NCBI GenBank assembly: GCA_028751875.1
Contig: CM054161.1
Location: 48,107,541-48,171,540, forward strand
Reading direction: 5' to 3'
Source: Rapana venosa
Lineage: Eukaryota > Mollusca > Gastropoda > Neogastropoda > Muricidae
DNA: 64,000 nucleotides
Both the position numbers and the translations under genes were made by a program. Below the pieces are notes generated by a model. The model had not been told where the DNA came from and searched no databases. It was given only the letters and a program-made list of their open reading frames with translations. This document shows positions 1 through 10,560 of the stretch, in pieces; within the stretch, counting starts at the first letter, position 1; each line of letters begins with the position of its first letter.

Positions 1-660
1 TGTTTTTGAGGGGGACTTGTTTATTTCTTGAAACTTCAAATATAGTTTTTGTTTTGTTTTTGAAAAGTTTTGTTTAAAGTTTTGGAAAGTTTTGGGAAAG
101 TTCTTGAAAAATTTTTAAAAGTTGTTGATAAGTTGTTGATAAGTTTTTGACAAGTTCTTGTAAGATATGTTTTAGCTAAATTTTCCCACAATTTTATAGT
201 TTTACCCATCAAAAAAAAATTTAGCTTTACTTTCAGTTTTGTGGAGATAGGGAAAACCCGAGTCAAGTAAATGCTTTTTTTTTTATATAAAAACTAGCAA
301 TTTTTGGGCCCGATAGGCGAAGCCGAAGGGGAAAAAAGTTCCCGGGTTTTGGTTAAACAGTAAGTGGTTGAGTTGACTCGGGCTTTTATCCTATCTCTCA
401 TCCCTGTAATTACCAACAAAAAATTTACCAAATTCACCCATGGTGATCCCGGGGGACTTGTAGTATAAAACAGCACCCCCACTTCGGAAATTTGGTGCAG
501 GATTCCATTTTCCCTATCCTTTCCCTTGTTCCTTTCTTCAGGCCACCCGTTCTCGTTATTTCTACTCCCACCCGGGCTTTTTTACTTTCCAAAAAGACTA
601 AAAGATAAATAATTCAATTGCAAACGGCAGAACGCAATTTTCTTATGCGCAACATAGTTG
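1..660. other. AT-rich non-coding stretch
   Basis: No gene is recognised. Bases 50-175 hold a degenerate short tandem array of variants of aaagttttgg and aagttgttgat. Around 440-500 is one copy of a short dispersed repeat (tagtataaaacagcaccccc, then a gaaatttggtgcagga-like end) that recurs near 1180-1225. Many homopolymer runs suggest poor base quality. Confidence 0.5.
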
Positions 661-672
661 CGTTGGTTTTGA

Positions 673-872
673 CGAAAAAGAAAAAGAAAAAGAAGAAGAA
701 GAAAAAGGGAAAAAAGAAAAAAGAAGAAGAAAAGAAAAGAGAAAAAGAAAAAGAAGAGAAGAAAAGAAAAGAACAAAAAAGAACAAGAAGAAAAAGAACA
801 AGAACAAGAAAAAGGAAAGAAAAGGGAAAAAGAAGAAGAAGAAGAAGGAAGAAAAAAGAAGAAAAAGAAGAA
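673..872. repeat. Polypurine (A/G) tract
   Basis: About 200 bases of almost pure A and G on the + strand, built from aaaag and aag units. Open frames here encode only Lys/Arg/Glu runs and are a composition artefact. Confidence 0.85.
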
Positions 873-879
873 TGTAAAA

Positions 880-2140
880 TTAAAATAAAGATGATAATTT
901 TGTTTTGTTCTTGGCTATAGCTCCAGGTTCAAAAAAGGGGGAGATGTTTTGTTTGTCCCCCCGTTTTTCCCCACCACTAAGGTAGCCGCTTTGACTTCGG
1001 GGCAGCTTTTATACGAAAGACTACAAACAAAGAAGGACACAGTAAACGGAAATTTTGGCAGCATTTCTGTAGGTGTGTTTTTTTTTTGATAAAGAGTTCC
1101 CCATTATTTCCCTATGACCCCCCCCCCTATCCCCTCACCGCCCCCCCCCCCCCCACCTGGGGTTCCTGGGGGGGGGGGGGGGGTCTTTCGTATAATAGCC
1201 CCCCCTTTGGAAATTTTGTGCAAGAAATTTCCCCCTTTTTATTTTCTCTTTGTTTTTGATGATTCTTTTGAAAGCGGCTAAGGTGATGTTTGGGAAAGTC
1301 TGAAGTCTGAAACTTTGTTTTTGTCTTTTTTTTTCTTTCTGTCATTCCTTTGCTATTTTCTTTCTTTCTTGGGCCATTCTTGCCTTTTTTTTTCTCTCCA
1401 GAAAGATTACAAAATAACGGTGTTCCCATGTCGAAGTCGGAGCGCTGGGCCTGACTTTGTGGGGCGCTTACGGAGCGCACCGCATTTTCGTCTAATTAGG
1501 CAACGTGTTGTGTCGGGTTCGAGGGAAAAGAAGAAACCCAACAGCGATAACTCCCATTCTTCAAGAATGGTCTCTCGTGTTGAATTATTTTCCTTATCGG
1601 TACCTCTGGAATGACACAGTTTAATGTGCTTCACAGTAGAGAATCACACAGAATAATTATGTTATAATTATTTTAAACTTTATTTTAACAGGGAAAACCA
1701 GTGCACAACTATAAAACAGAAGCTAATTCAGCAATGCCGCATGTGGTTGATTATGTTTTAGAGAGAGAAAAAATGAAAAGACAACTGTGGCTTTCATAGT
1801 TATGCACACCTCTTCGAAGTTGTAAAGAAATATGTTTATAATAATTATACGAAACATTCTAAATATTGTGTTTTATGTATAACGACATTTAATTTCACCG
1901 CTGGCAATACCCGTTACGCATTGCACACTGTATCGCTGAACATTTCGCGTCAATAATTAAGCTACTTGAAAACAGTGGGTTTTTTCCATGCATGGACTCT
2001 GTAATCAATATATGTGTTGATATTGTAATTGCTAATTAATTGTTTGTAGCTGGAGTTATGAAATAATGTTGGCAAACAAAGAGAAAAAAAGCAACAAAAC
2101 GAACAAATTGCACCAAAGCATCGTGTATATAATTATGATA
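880..2140. other. Unannotated stretch with poly-C/poly-G tracts
   Basis: Contains C-runs and G-runs at about 1118-1182 and T/C-rich DNA at 1320-1400. From 1410 to 2140 it is ordinary-looking AT-rich sequence with no recognisable exon. Confidence 0.5.
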
Positions 2141-2145
2141 TCAGA

Positions 2146-2198
2146 TCTATCTATCTATCTGTCTGTCTGTCTGTCTATTTATCTATCTATCTATATAA
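2146..2198. repeat. (ATCT)n/(GTCT)n microsatellite
   Basis: Tetranucleotide array that switches from atct to gtct units and back. Confidence 0.9.
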
Positions 2199-2299
2199 AG
2201 TATCACACACTCATACAAGTATGCAAACATATCTAACATTGCTTCATACAGACATTATAGAAACAAGTTTCTAAATAAACATCAATATTCTTACAATAC

Positions 2300-2560
2300 T
2301 CACAAAAATCACTTACTTAAAACAAACACACACAAACACAAAACACCCCACACACCACACCAACACGCACGCACACACACACACACAAACACCCACCACA
2401 TCACCCCACAAAAATACACTCATACACACATATACACACACAAACACACTAACACAAAATTATGTGTGCGCGCGCGGGCATACACACGCAAACATGCACA
2501 AATAAATTATATACAAATACACATACACAAATACCCTGCCCCAACGCGCACACCACACAC

Positions 2561-2594
<34 letters not shown>

Positions 2595-3160
2595 ACACAC
2601 ACACGCACACACACAACACAACACAAACAACACATATACACACATACGCACACCACACACACACAAACGCTCTCAGACAGACAGAAACATACAAAACACA
2701 TATACACAAACGCACACAGACAGAAACACACACACACCCCACACACACACACACACACAACACACACACACTCACTCACTCACTCATTTTAAACACACAA
2801 ACACACACAGAGGTGAGTAGGCCATTGTGTGCCGGTGAGAATAGATGACACAATTTAGAAAACTGCATACACACGGGGACTGGTTGTAAAATGCACATGA
2901 GTGCTTATTCCATTATCCACTAAAAACGAATTTTAAAAAACGAGCAAAGCGCGCACACACACAACATTCACACACACGCACACACACACGCGCGCGCGCG
3001 CGCACGCACACAACACACACACACACACACACACACCACACACACACACAACACACAAAACACACACACCATTAATACACTAACACACACACGAAAAAAA
3101 CGCATACTCACAAATACGCAACAAAAATCACACAACTACAAGACTCCCCCACCAACTCAC
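2300..3160. repeat. Interrupted (CA)n microsatellite field
   Basis: Long compound array of CA, CACG and CAAA units, interrupted by a SINE2 fragment at about 2811-2925. The frames open here encode His/Thr or Cys/Val dipeptides and are not genes. Confidence 0.9.
2811..2925 (+). mobile_element. SINE2 3' fragment
   Basis: Matches the 3' part of the family: taggccattgtgtgccggtg, then catacacacggggactgg, then gcacatgagtgcttattcc. It lacks the tRNA head and the central block, a 5' truncation within a CA microsatellite. Confidence 0.8.
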
Positions 3161-3186
3161 CCTCACATACCCAATTTCCCCTCCCT

Positions 3187-3188
3187 CT

Positions 3189-3236
<48 letters not shown>

Positions 3237-3643
3237 CTCTCTCGCACACACACATACTCACCCACGCATGCACGCACGCGCGCGCACACCCCACACACGC
3301 GCGCGCGCGCGCACGCGAAAGTACGTGCATACCCACATGCATATACATGTAAAATTTATTCATACATGTTCCCACTTGAACACACAGATAGACAGACAGA
3401 CAGATGCACAACACACATACACACACTCACACACACACACAAACACCACAACACACACACACACAAACACAACACACACACACCACACCACACCACCCCA
3501 CAAACACACACACACCACACACCCCACCACACGTATGAATACCCACATGTCATATACATGTACACTTACACCTGAACACACAATAGAAAGACAGACGACA
3601 GACACACACCACACACACAATTCTCTTCTCTCTCTCTCTCTCT

Positions 3644-3689
<46 letters not shown>

Positions 3690-3760
3690 CAATCTTTCTC
3701 TCCTTTCTCTCTTTTTGGGTGTATGTATTTGTGTGTATGGATGCATGAGTACGTGCGTAG
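3187..3760. repeat. (TC)n and (CA)n compound microsatellites
   Basis: (TC)n at 3187-3240 and 3620-3690 with interrupted CA arrays between. At 3340-3370 and 3530-3560 a short unit recurs (cccacatg, then atacatgta, then acacctgaacacac-like sequence), so this field includes a local duplication of about 190 bases. Confidence 0.8.
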
Positions 3761-3793
3761 GTGCGGGTGCGCTTGCGCGTTACTCACCCGTGC

Positions 3794-3797
<4 letters not shown>

Positions 3798-3830
<33 letters not shown>

Positions 3831-3960
3831 GTTGGTGTTGTGTATATGTGTGTAGTGCGCGCGTGTGTGCGTGCGCGCGTGGCATGCGCGCGAGCCGCGC
3901 GCGTGTGTGTGTGTGTGAACCTGTGTTGCGTTGTGTGTTTATGTGTGTTTATTTTCTTTC
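3798..3960. repeat. (TG)n microsatellite
   Basis: TG/CG-rich array with a pure TG core at about 3800-3829, leading directly into a minus-strand SINE2 copy. Confidence 0.85.
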
Positions 3961-3973
3961 TCTTTTTTCCTTT

Positions 3974-4190
3974 GATTTCGAGGATTAATGATAATAAGCT
4001 TGGATTTGCTTTTCTACATCAGTCCGTGTGTATGCGGTTTTGTAAATTTTGTCATCCGTTCCCACCGGCACACAATGGCCCTACTCTTCCAAATATGGGG
4101 AACGGGCTTTAAGTGTGCAACAGAGTTCTTCATGCGTTCGCACCCGTGACCTCGGTTTATTGTTTCATATAAAGGACGGTTGGGAGGAGG
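3974..4190 (-). mobile_element. SINE2, partial
   Basis: In reverse complement it carries the SINE2 tail, the catacacacgg-like block, the cacaatggcc complement and the central cggatgagac-like region. The tRNA head is missing or unrecognisable. It lies beside a TG array. Confidence 0.75.
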
Positions 4191-4199
4191 GGTGTGGAA

Positions 4200-4680
4200 G
4201 AGTGACACCGTGTGGGGTTGTGTTTGTGTGTGTGTGGTGTGTGATGTGTTTTACGTGCGTGCTTTGCGTGCGTGGGTGGGTGTGGGTGTATTTGGGGGGG
4301 GGGGGGGGGTTATTTAAAAGGAACGGAACAAAAAGTTGTTTTGTGAGTTATATCCATACATTAGTTTCACTTGCAGGGTATATTAATGTTTATACCCAGA
4401 GATTTCGCGTTGCCTGGAGTTTTGTACAGATGCAGCGACACTTTGCGCCAAAAACAAGGACACTGTGACTTTGGTTTGTTTTGTGTTTCACGGCTAGAGC
4501 TTCCAGGTTCACCATTGATGAAGTCTTTGCGTATGCGGCCGTCGCCACCCCCCCCCCCATTCCCCCCCCTCCCCCCCCCCCCCCCCCACCACCATTAAGG
4601 TAGCTGCATTCCGACTTCGGCGATTGTCTTAACACGACATCTGTGTGCATGTAGGCTTTTAAAGAAACGTTTGTTATCTG
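4200..4680. other. TG-rich and poly-C/poly-G sequence
   Basis: Contains TG-rich DNA at 4210-4290, a run of G at about 4296-4308 and a run of C at about 4549-4588, followed by a short dispersed repeat (ttaaggtagctgcattccga) that also occurs near 977. No exon seen. Confidence 0.5.
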
Positions 4681-5110
4681 CTCATACTCACAAACAATGG
4701 CTTACAGTTCCAAAAGGCGAAGCAGGTTTTTAATGTGTGCTTAAGATGGGGACGGGATAGCTCAGTGGTCGGAGTACTCGCTTTCCCCTAGCCAAGTTAA
4801 GCAGCGTCGAGAGTGGTTACCAGTTGGATGGGTGACCGTTTGCCCGCCTTGGCTTCAGTACAGTTCCCCCAGTTCACCCAGCTGTAAATGGGTACCTGCC
4901 CTCTTTAGGGTTAGGGAAGGTAAAGCAGCGAGGGAGAGGAGATGGGTGCCGCCCTCAACATGCTGGCCCTAGAGAAGTGAGGTCTCTGACGCCTCGGACC
5001 CCTACGACCTATAGGTTATAGGACTCCTTTACCTTTTACCTTACCTTTAAGATGTTCTGCGTACTTTGTCACACGGGACTTCGGTTTATAGCCTCATCCG
5101 AAAGAGTTTG
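4680..5110 (-). mobile_element. SINE2 split by a nested SINE1
   Basis: Two SINE2 pieces (about 4680-4748 and 5047-5110) become continuous when the SINE1 at 4749-5046 is removed. The host reads, in reverse complement, from the tail side (caatggcc-like) into the central block (cggtttatag, then tcatccgaa). Confidence 0.75.
4749..5046 (+). mobile_element. SINE1 (tRNA/5S rRNA-like chimera), full length, with 8-base target duplication
   Basis: Begins gggacgggatagctcagtgg (tRNA box-A-like), followed by a 5S-rRNA-like segment (agttaagcagcgtcgag, then ttggatgggtgacc). It continues into a unique body (gctgtaaatgggtacctgcc) and ends in a short ttacctt-type repeat tail. The octamer TTAAGATG occurs at 4741-4748 and again at 5047-5054, a clean target-site duplication from LINE-assisted insertion. 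It sits inside an older SINE2. Confidence 0.9.
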
Positions 5111-6640
5111 ACGTTCAGTTCGATTTTTTCTTCAAACTGGGAAGAAAGGACAAGATATATCCCCTTGTAAAAAAGAGGAGCCTAAATCTTCTGATATGCA
5201 GAATATCAGGGAAAGGTTTGGAGAAAGGAAAAGGATTGACAGATACTGCAGCAGACCTGATTTTGGAATTTCCCTTTTGACCGCAATGGGTTGTAAAAAT
5301 TGCTTATTAAGAAGGGAAAAAAACTATGCCACAAAAAAATTGTTGGTGGTTACACCGCCCTGTAAATATAGCAAATTTTCTTGCTTCCCTTCTAAAAGTG
5401 CAGGGGTATAGTCCGTGAATTTTTTTTTTGCTTTTTTGAGGGAAACTCCCTGGTCCATCCTTAGGTTTTTACGAAATTTTTTTTATTTTAAAAATGTTTG
5501 AGAAAGCCCCCCCGAATACCTAAAGGCCCAATGAAAAAGGTTTTGGCTTTGTTTAAAAAAGGGGGAAAAATTTATTGACCCGAAGTTTAATGGGGGGAAT
5601 GTTGTTTTTCCTTTAACGGGGCGGAAAAAGGGTCGAGCTTATGCACTAAAGTGCAGATATTAAACTTTATCCCAATAGATGTGTAAGTTTTTTTTCTCTG
5701 GGAAACAGAAGCTACAAACCCAGGGTTCACACAGAGCCAGCAAATATTTGTCTTTCCCCTAACAATGATAAACTGTTTTTGGTGAAACACCCCGCAGGTA
5801 TCTAAAAAGGTCAAAAGGGAATTTGGGAAAGGTTTTAAAAAAACTGTTATCAGCTTTTTTAAATCTTACGCCCCCTTTTTAAAGGGAAAAAACGTTTTTT
5901 GTTGGGTGAAAACGGTTTTTTAAAAGGGCCCGGCTAGATACCTAAAAAATAGGAAGCCCCGTCCCGTGTTGCCGGGGTCCAGGCAGTCCCGTCTGGTGCC
6001 CCCCTTGCATCAGCATGAAGGCAGCGGCTGGAGTAGTCGAAAATTGTTTGTAAATTATAGCAAAGTGTTACCCAAATTTGGACGTGGGTTCGGCCCCTCA
6101 CTAAAACAAAAATGTGTCATATTGAATGGGTTTTGTTGAAAATGGTGAGTCTTCCTGTAAACCCCTTCAAATTTGTGCAGCCCGGGTTTTTTATTGGTGA
6201 GGTATTGGATGTGTCTTGAAAAGTTGTTGAAATTGTATGTCACAAGGTCGTTTAAAGTCTCGCTTGATTTCTCTATACGAGAAATAGATATAACTAATTT
6301 TATAATTACCTAGGTTTACGGGGAAGGTGATTTTAATTAGGATATTTTTTTAGATTTTTTTGAGGGAAAAGAAATCAAGCCCCCCCCAATGATTTGGGTT
6401 GCTGATAAAACATGTAAGCCTAGTGGACTCTGCTAAATTGACTTGTTGCAACACAGCCCCACTGCTACATCTCAGTTTTTTCTTTCCCCCCAATAGATTC
6501 AAAATACTCTGTTTTAAACTCCACCTTTCCTAGCGTAAGCCCAGTTTTAAATTTAAAAATTATCAGACATCACAGGTATTAAACCCCAAAATTTCATGGA
6601 CCCATGGGATTGAAGTCGAACGGTCTTTAACCCCCTCGGC
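5111..6640. other. Unrecognised, homopolymer-rich stretch
   Basis: Nothing identified. Short open frames at 5196-5411 (+) and 5587-5814 (-) match no family I know. Frequent runs of a, t, g and c, like those that corrupt recognisable repeats elsewhere, suggest unpolished sequence. Confidence 0.4.
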
Positions 6641-7016
6641 ATAGTCCGTACGTATGGATGTGAATCCAAACCTTTGTTTGTAAAAAAGGGAGGGTCAGTA
6701 CGGTGGGGGGTGTATGATAAACCATACCCAGCATGCATATCTGCCTGGAGAACGACAGGCTCCCTTTGTTTGAATTGCCTAGGAGCTCCCGACTGTTTAA
6801 ACGACGTAGTGTTTTAAGAAAAGAACTATGATGTAATGTAGTTGTTTTTAGTATAAAAAAAAATTGCCTTTTCGTGTGTGAGTGAGTAGTGATGGGGTGT
6901 GTGGGTGTGTGGTGTGTGTGTGTTGTGTGGTTTTGTGTGTGTGTTGTGTGTGATGCATGCATGTGTGCGGGGCGTTTGGTTATTTCTTTTTTATATTCTT
7001 TTGTTTATTTTTTTTA

Positions 7017-7345
7017 TTTGGGATAATGGATAAGCATGATGTGCTTTTTTTTTACATTGTCCTCGGTGTATGCAGTTTTGTAAAATTTTGGGCATCGTTT
7101 CCCCCCAAAACCTGCTCTTTCCCAAAAGCAGAACAGGTTTTTAATTGTTTGGGGTTTCTGCGGAGTTGGCACCCATACCTTGGTTTTGCTCTCAAAGGGT
7201 TGGGGGGGGGGGTGGAATCGCACTGACATTTTAATAAGGGGGGAAAATATTCCCTTGGGTGGGATTCAGTCCTGGTCAGCAGATCGTGAGAGGATCACAA
7301 GCACAGTGTGCAATGCCCTAACCAACCAGGCTATTCCTTCCCCTA
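7017..7345 (-). mobile_element. SINE2, near full length, corrupted
   Basis: Reading the minus strand, the tRNA-like head lies at 7345-7260 (aatagcctggttggttaggg for box A, then an ending related to box B). The central block and tail follow down to about 7017. Many homopolymer changes relative to cleaner copies. Confidence 0.75.
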
Positions 7346-7390
7346 GTTTTCAATAAAGGAATAACTTGCCTTGGAGCTACCCAAACGTGG

Positions 7391-7680
7391 TGTAGTCGTT
7401 TTGAATACAGGAATTACTGACTGTTTAACACGTGTTGTAGTCGTTTTGAATACAGGAGCTACTGACTGTTTAACACGAACTGTAGTCGTTTTGAATAAAG
7501 AAATTACTGACAGTACTGTAGTCGTTTTCAATAAAGGGATAACTGACTGTTTAAAACGTGTTGTAGTCGTTTTCAATACAGGAATTACTGATTGTTTAAC
7601 ACGTGTTGTAGTCGTTTTCAATAAAAGAATTACTGACTGTTCTGTAGTCGTTTTTAAGAAAAGAATAGCTTGCCTTTGTG
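7391..7680. repeat. Minisatellite with 126-base higher-order unit (45+45+36)
   Basis: The motif tgtagtcgtttt starts at 7391, 7436, 7481, 7517, 7562, 7607 and 7643. The spacings are 45, 45, 36, 45, 45, 36, so a 126-base block is repeated. The first block mostly reads gttttgaata and the second gttttcaata. All periods are multiples of three, which keeps frames open on both strands without implying a gene. A further degenerate unit lies near 7345-7390. Confidence 0.85.
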
Positions 7681-7760
7681 TGTGAGTGTGTGTGTGTGTG
7701 TTTGTGCGTGCGTGTGTTCGTGTACATGCGTGCGTGCATGTGTGTGTATTTCTTTGTTAT
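7678..7760. repeat. (TG)n microsatellite
   Basis: TG/TGCG-rich array between the minisatellite and a minus-strand SINE2. A similar order (minisatellite-like sequence, TG array, SINE2) is seen at about 6800-7345. Confidence 0.8.
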
Positions 7761-7782
7761 TCTTGTGTTTTATTCATTTATT

Positions 7783-8080
7783 TTGAGGATAAGGAAAAAC
7801 CATTATGTTTCTTCATCCAGTCCCGTGTGTAAGCAATTTGAAATTTGTTTTCATCGTTTCACCGGAAAAATTCTATTTTCCGAAAAGGGAGCAGGTTTTA
7901 ACGGTGCGGGAGTTCTGCGTGCGTTCGCACACGGGACCTTGGTTTTGTCTCACCAAAGGCGCTTGGGGGGAAATGGAGTCGGCACTGTGTTAACTTCGGA
8001 AAAATACCCCCCTTAAAGGGGGATTAAACCTGGGAAGCAGATCCGGGGGGAAATGCTCATGCCAAACAACTTGCCTAGTG
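7783..8080 (-). mobile_element. SINE2, near full length
   Basis: In reverse complement the tail, the ggactgg block, the cgcacgcagaactcccgc-like segment and the central block are readable. The head end near 8010-8080 is degraded. Confidence 0.7.
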
Positions 8081-8089
8081 TGTGTGCAG

Positions 8090-10560
8090 CGTTCGTCGTC
8101 CGTGTGTGCGCCCGTTTTGTGTGGGTGTGTTGTGCGCGTGCGCACTCGTCTTTGTGTTGGTGGGTGTGGGTGTGTGATGTGGTTTTAAAAAATCTATTAA
8201 TCTTTTTTGTGTAAGGGCCCACACTGCGTGAATGATTTAAATGCAAGCGTTTTGATTTGTTAGGCCTATAGGATTTTATTTTGAAAATTGTTTTAGATTA
8301 TTATCTCTTTAGAAAAGTTATTGTTAAGGTTCTTGTAGGGTTGCTTGGGGGACCTTGATTACATGTTTGTTTCAAAATGGGGGCAGCCGGGGACTTTTTT
8401 TTCAAGTTGGTGGTTGTGAAAAATAATTGGGGGGTGAAATGGGATTTGAACCACCCTCTATATCTTTTTTTTCCCAAAAGGGGCCTTACTGTAAGCCAGG
8501 GTTTTTCTTGTGTATGAGTGTATGTGGTTGTGTGTGTGTGTGTGTGTGTTTGTGGTGTTTGTGTGTGTGTTCTGTGTAAAGGCATTTCAAGTAAGTAAAT
8601 TTTTTTTTTTCAGTGTAATTTTTTTTTCATCAAGCATCTATTAGAACATATTTCCCCCCCCGGGGGGATCCCGGGGGGGGCCTTCAGTTAAATAGATCCC
8701 CCCCTTTTGGGAAAATTTCTGTGTAAAATTTTCTCTTTTCTTGGAAATTGTTTGATGTTAAATAGAACCTTTCTTACTTAATGCATCTGAAAATGGGGAT
8801 TATGTTAATCCCCAAATAGAAAAAATGATACAATTATCAAACGTTTCTTAAAGTCCCCCCAAACCATTGTCAAATTTTGTACTATTGGAGAAACGGGAAA
8901 ATATCCTTTAACATCAGAACGTCTGTTAAGGTATTAAGTAGGCTAAAACTAGTGAAACTTCCCGGGTCCGTTTATGTCGGCAGTTTTGACATGATGGTTA
9001 TAAAAGGAGTGGGTAGAAGAAATTTGGGGTATAAATTTAAAAAGTTTTTATCGAAAAATGGTTTTGGAATGTGTGGTTGTTCAGGAAAAGGAGCGAGAGG
9101 GTTTATTTTTGAATTTTAAAGACAGATCATTTTTTTTTAAAAAAATTGGCCTCGGACTGGAAGTAAAGATAAGTACTGCTTGTTTTTTTCGTTAAAGTGT
9201 GTTTTTCAAGTGAAAGTTTTCGAATAGTACTGACAAATGGCATCGACTAATTTTGCAAGATTTCGACTAAGAACATCGGCTTCAATGAAAACAAAAGATG
9301 GTTTCAACTGGACCCCACACAGTTCCCATCCCCAGTGTGGTCTATTCTTTGATGAAGGGCATTTCCGTTTCACGTCAATATTGTTTCCTTTACGTAAAAA
9401 ACGTGGTGTTTCATCTAAAAATTTTCCCGAAGGGAAAGATTTTTTTTCTATTTATTGTCGATGTGATATTGTATCAAATGGTTTTGAAAAGTTTATTGCC
9501 GAAGCACTGAAATTTAGACTTTTACAGAAGTTCCCAATTAGTTAAAAAACTTTGTGACTAAAAAAAGTAACATTTAATTATGTAAATCCAGCATTTTGTG
9601 AAAAATAAAGAAACCTTTATAATTACGCTGTGTACCCGCAAGAATTTTTTTTTTTGAAAATTTCACATACATGAAAAAGGAGTCTAATTGCATTCTAGAT
9701 GCTTTTTTTCTTTTTTTTTATTTTACTGCTTATTGGTTTTCTATTGTTCATCCTTTGTTTTACTTTTTTATTTTAAAAACTGAGTTTATGTCGGCTTAAA
9801 GTCGTACCCGTTCATAAGAGTATTTTTTTTTTTTTGGTTTTCATTACTTTAAAATGCTCATGTGTTTTTTTTTGTTTTTTTTGTATTTACAAAGAAGGTG
9901 TGTATCCCCCCCCTTGTAAAAGGGCCACTTTGGGCAATGAAAATAAATTGGTAAAAAGGGTCAAAGGTAAAACTTTCTCTCTCTTCTCTCTCTTCTTCTC
10001 TCTCTCTCTCTCTCTCTCTCCTTCTCCCTCTCTCTCTCTCTCTCTCTTTTCTCTCGGGGGGGTGATCATGTAATTAAAGGTGAAGACGTACAGAAATTGC
10101 TCTAGTTTTTTGTTTTAGTGCTATTTTTTAAGGGGCCCTTTATTTTTTCATTGTTTGCATACAGTTAATAAGGAGGGGGGGGAATTCCGCAGTTGTTAGG
10201 GCTGTTGTGGGACTTTGCGGGTTTTTGCTGTTTCTTGCCCAAACGGGCAAAATTTTAAAATGGGCCTTCGGACTCCACCCTGACGTAAAAGCGGGGCGAG
10301 ACATTTTGTATGTTAGGCTGCCCCTACTTCTTTTGGGGGGGGGCCTTTTTTCTTCGGTGTGGTGATGTGGGGGCCCCAACCCTGGCCCCCCCCCCTAAAA
10401 TCCGAGGCCAAGGACAAAAAATTGGGCAAACCAGCTTGACGAGTGGTGCTGGGGTCGAAGCCCCATAGCAGGAAAAAAGTGCCGGAAAACTAAACCCAGT
10501 GCAGATGTGCCCCGCCAGCCCCTAAACCTCAGTAGACAGGAGTTTTCTCCTACGTGGCTC
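8090..10560. other. AT-rich intergenic sequence
   Basis: Includes a possible tRNA-derived SINE head on the minus strand near 8430-8500 (reverse complement contains the box-B-like ggttcaaatccc), a TG array at 8517-8570 and a (TC)n array at about 9975-10050. Open frames at 8877-9119 and 9237-9545 (+) match no family I recognise and are probably chance. Confidence 0.4.

Noticed and set aside
2449..3990. Many overlapping Cys/Val and His/Thr open frames
   Set aside because: They are translations of CA/TG microsatellites. Both strands and several frames are open at once.
7371..7685. Repeat protein with VVVLNTGITDCLTR units
   Set aside because: Explained by the minisatellite whose period is a multiple of three. 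The opposite strand is equally open and no start context or homology is seen.
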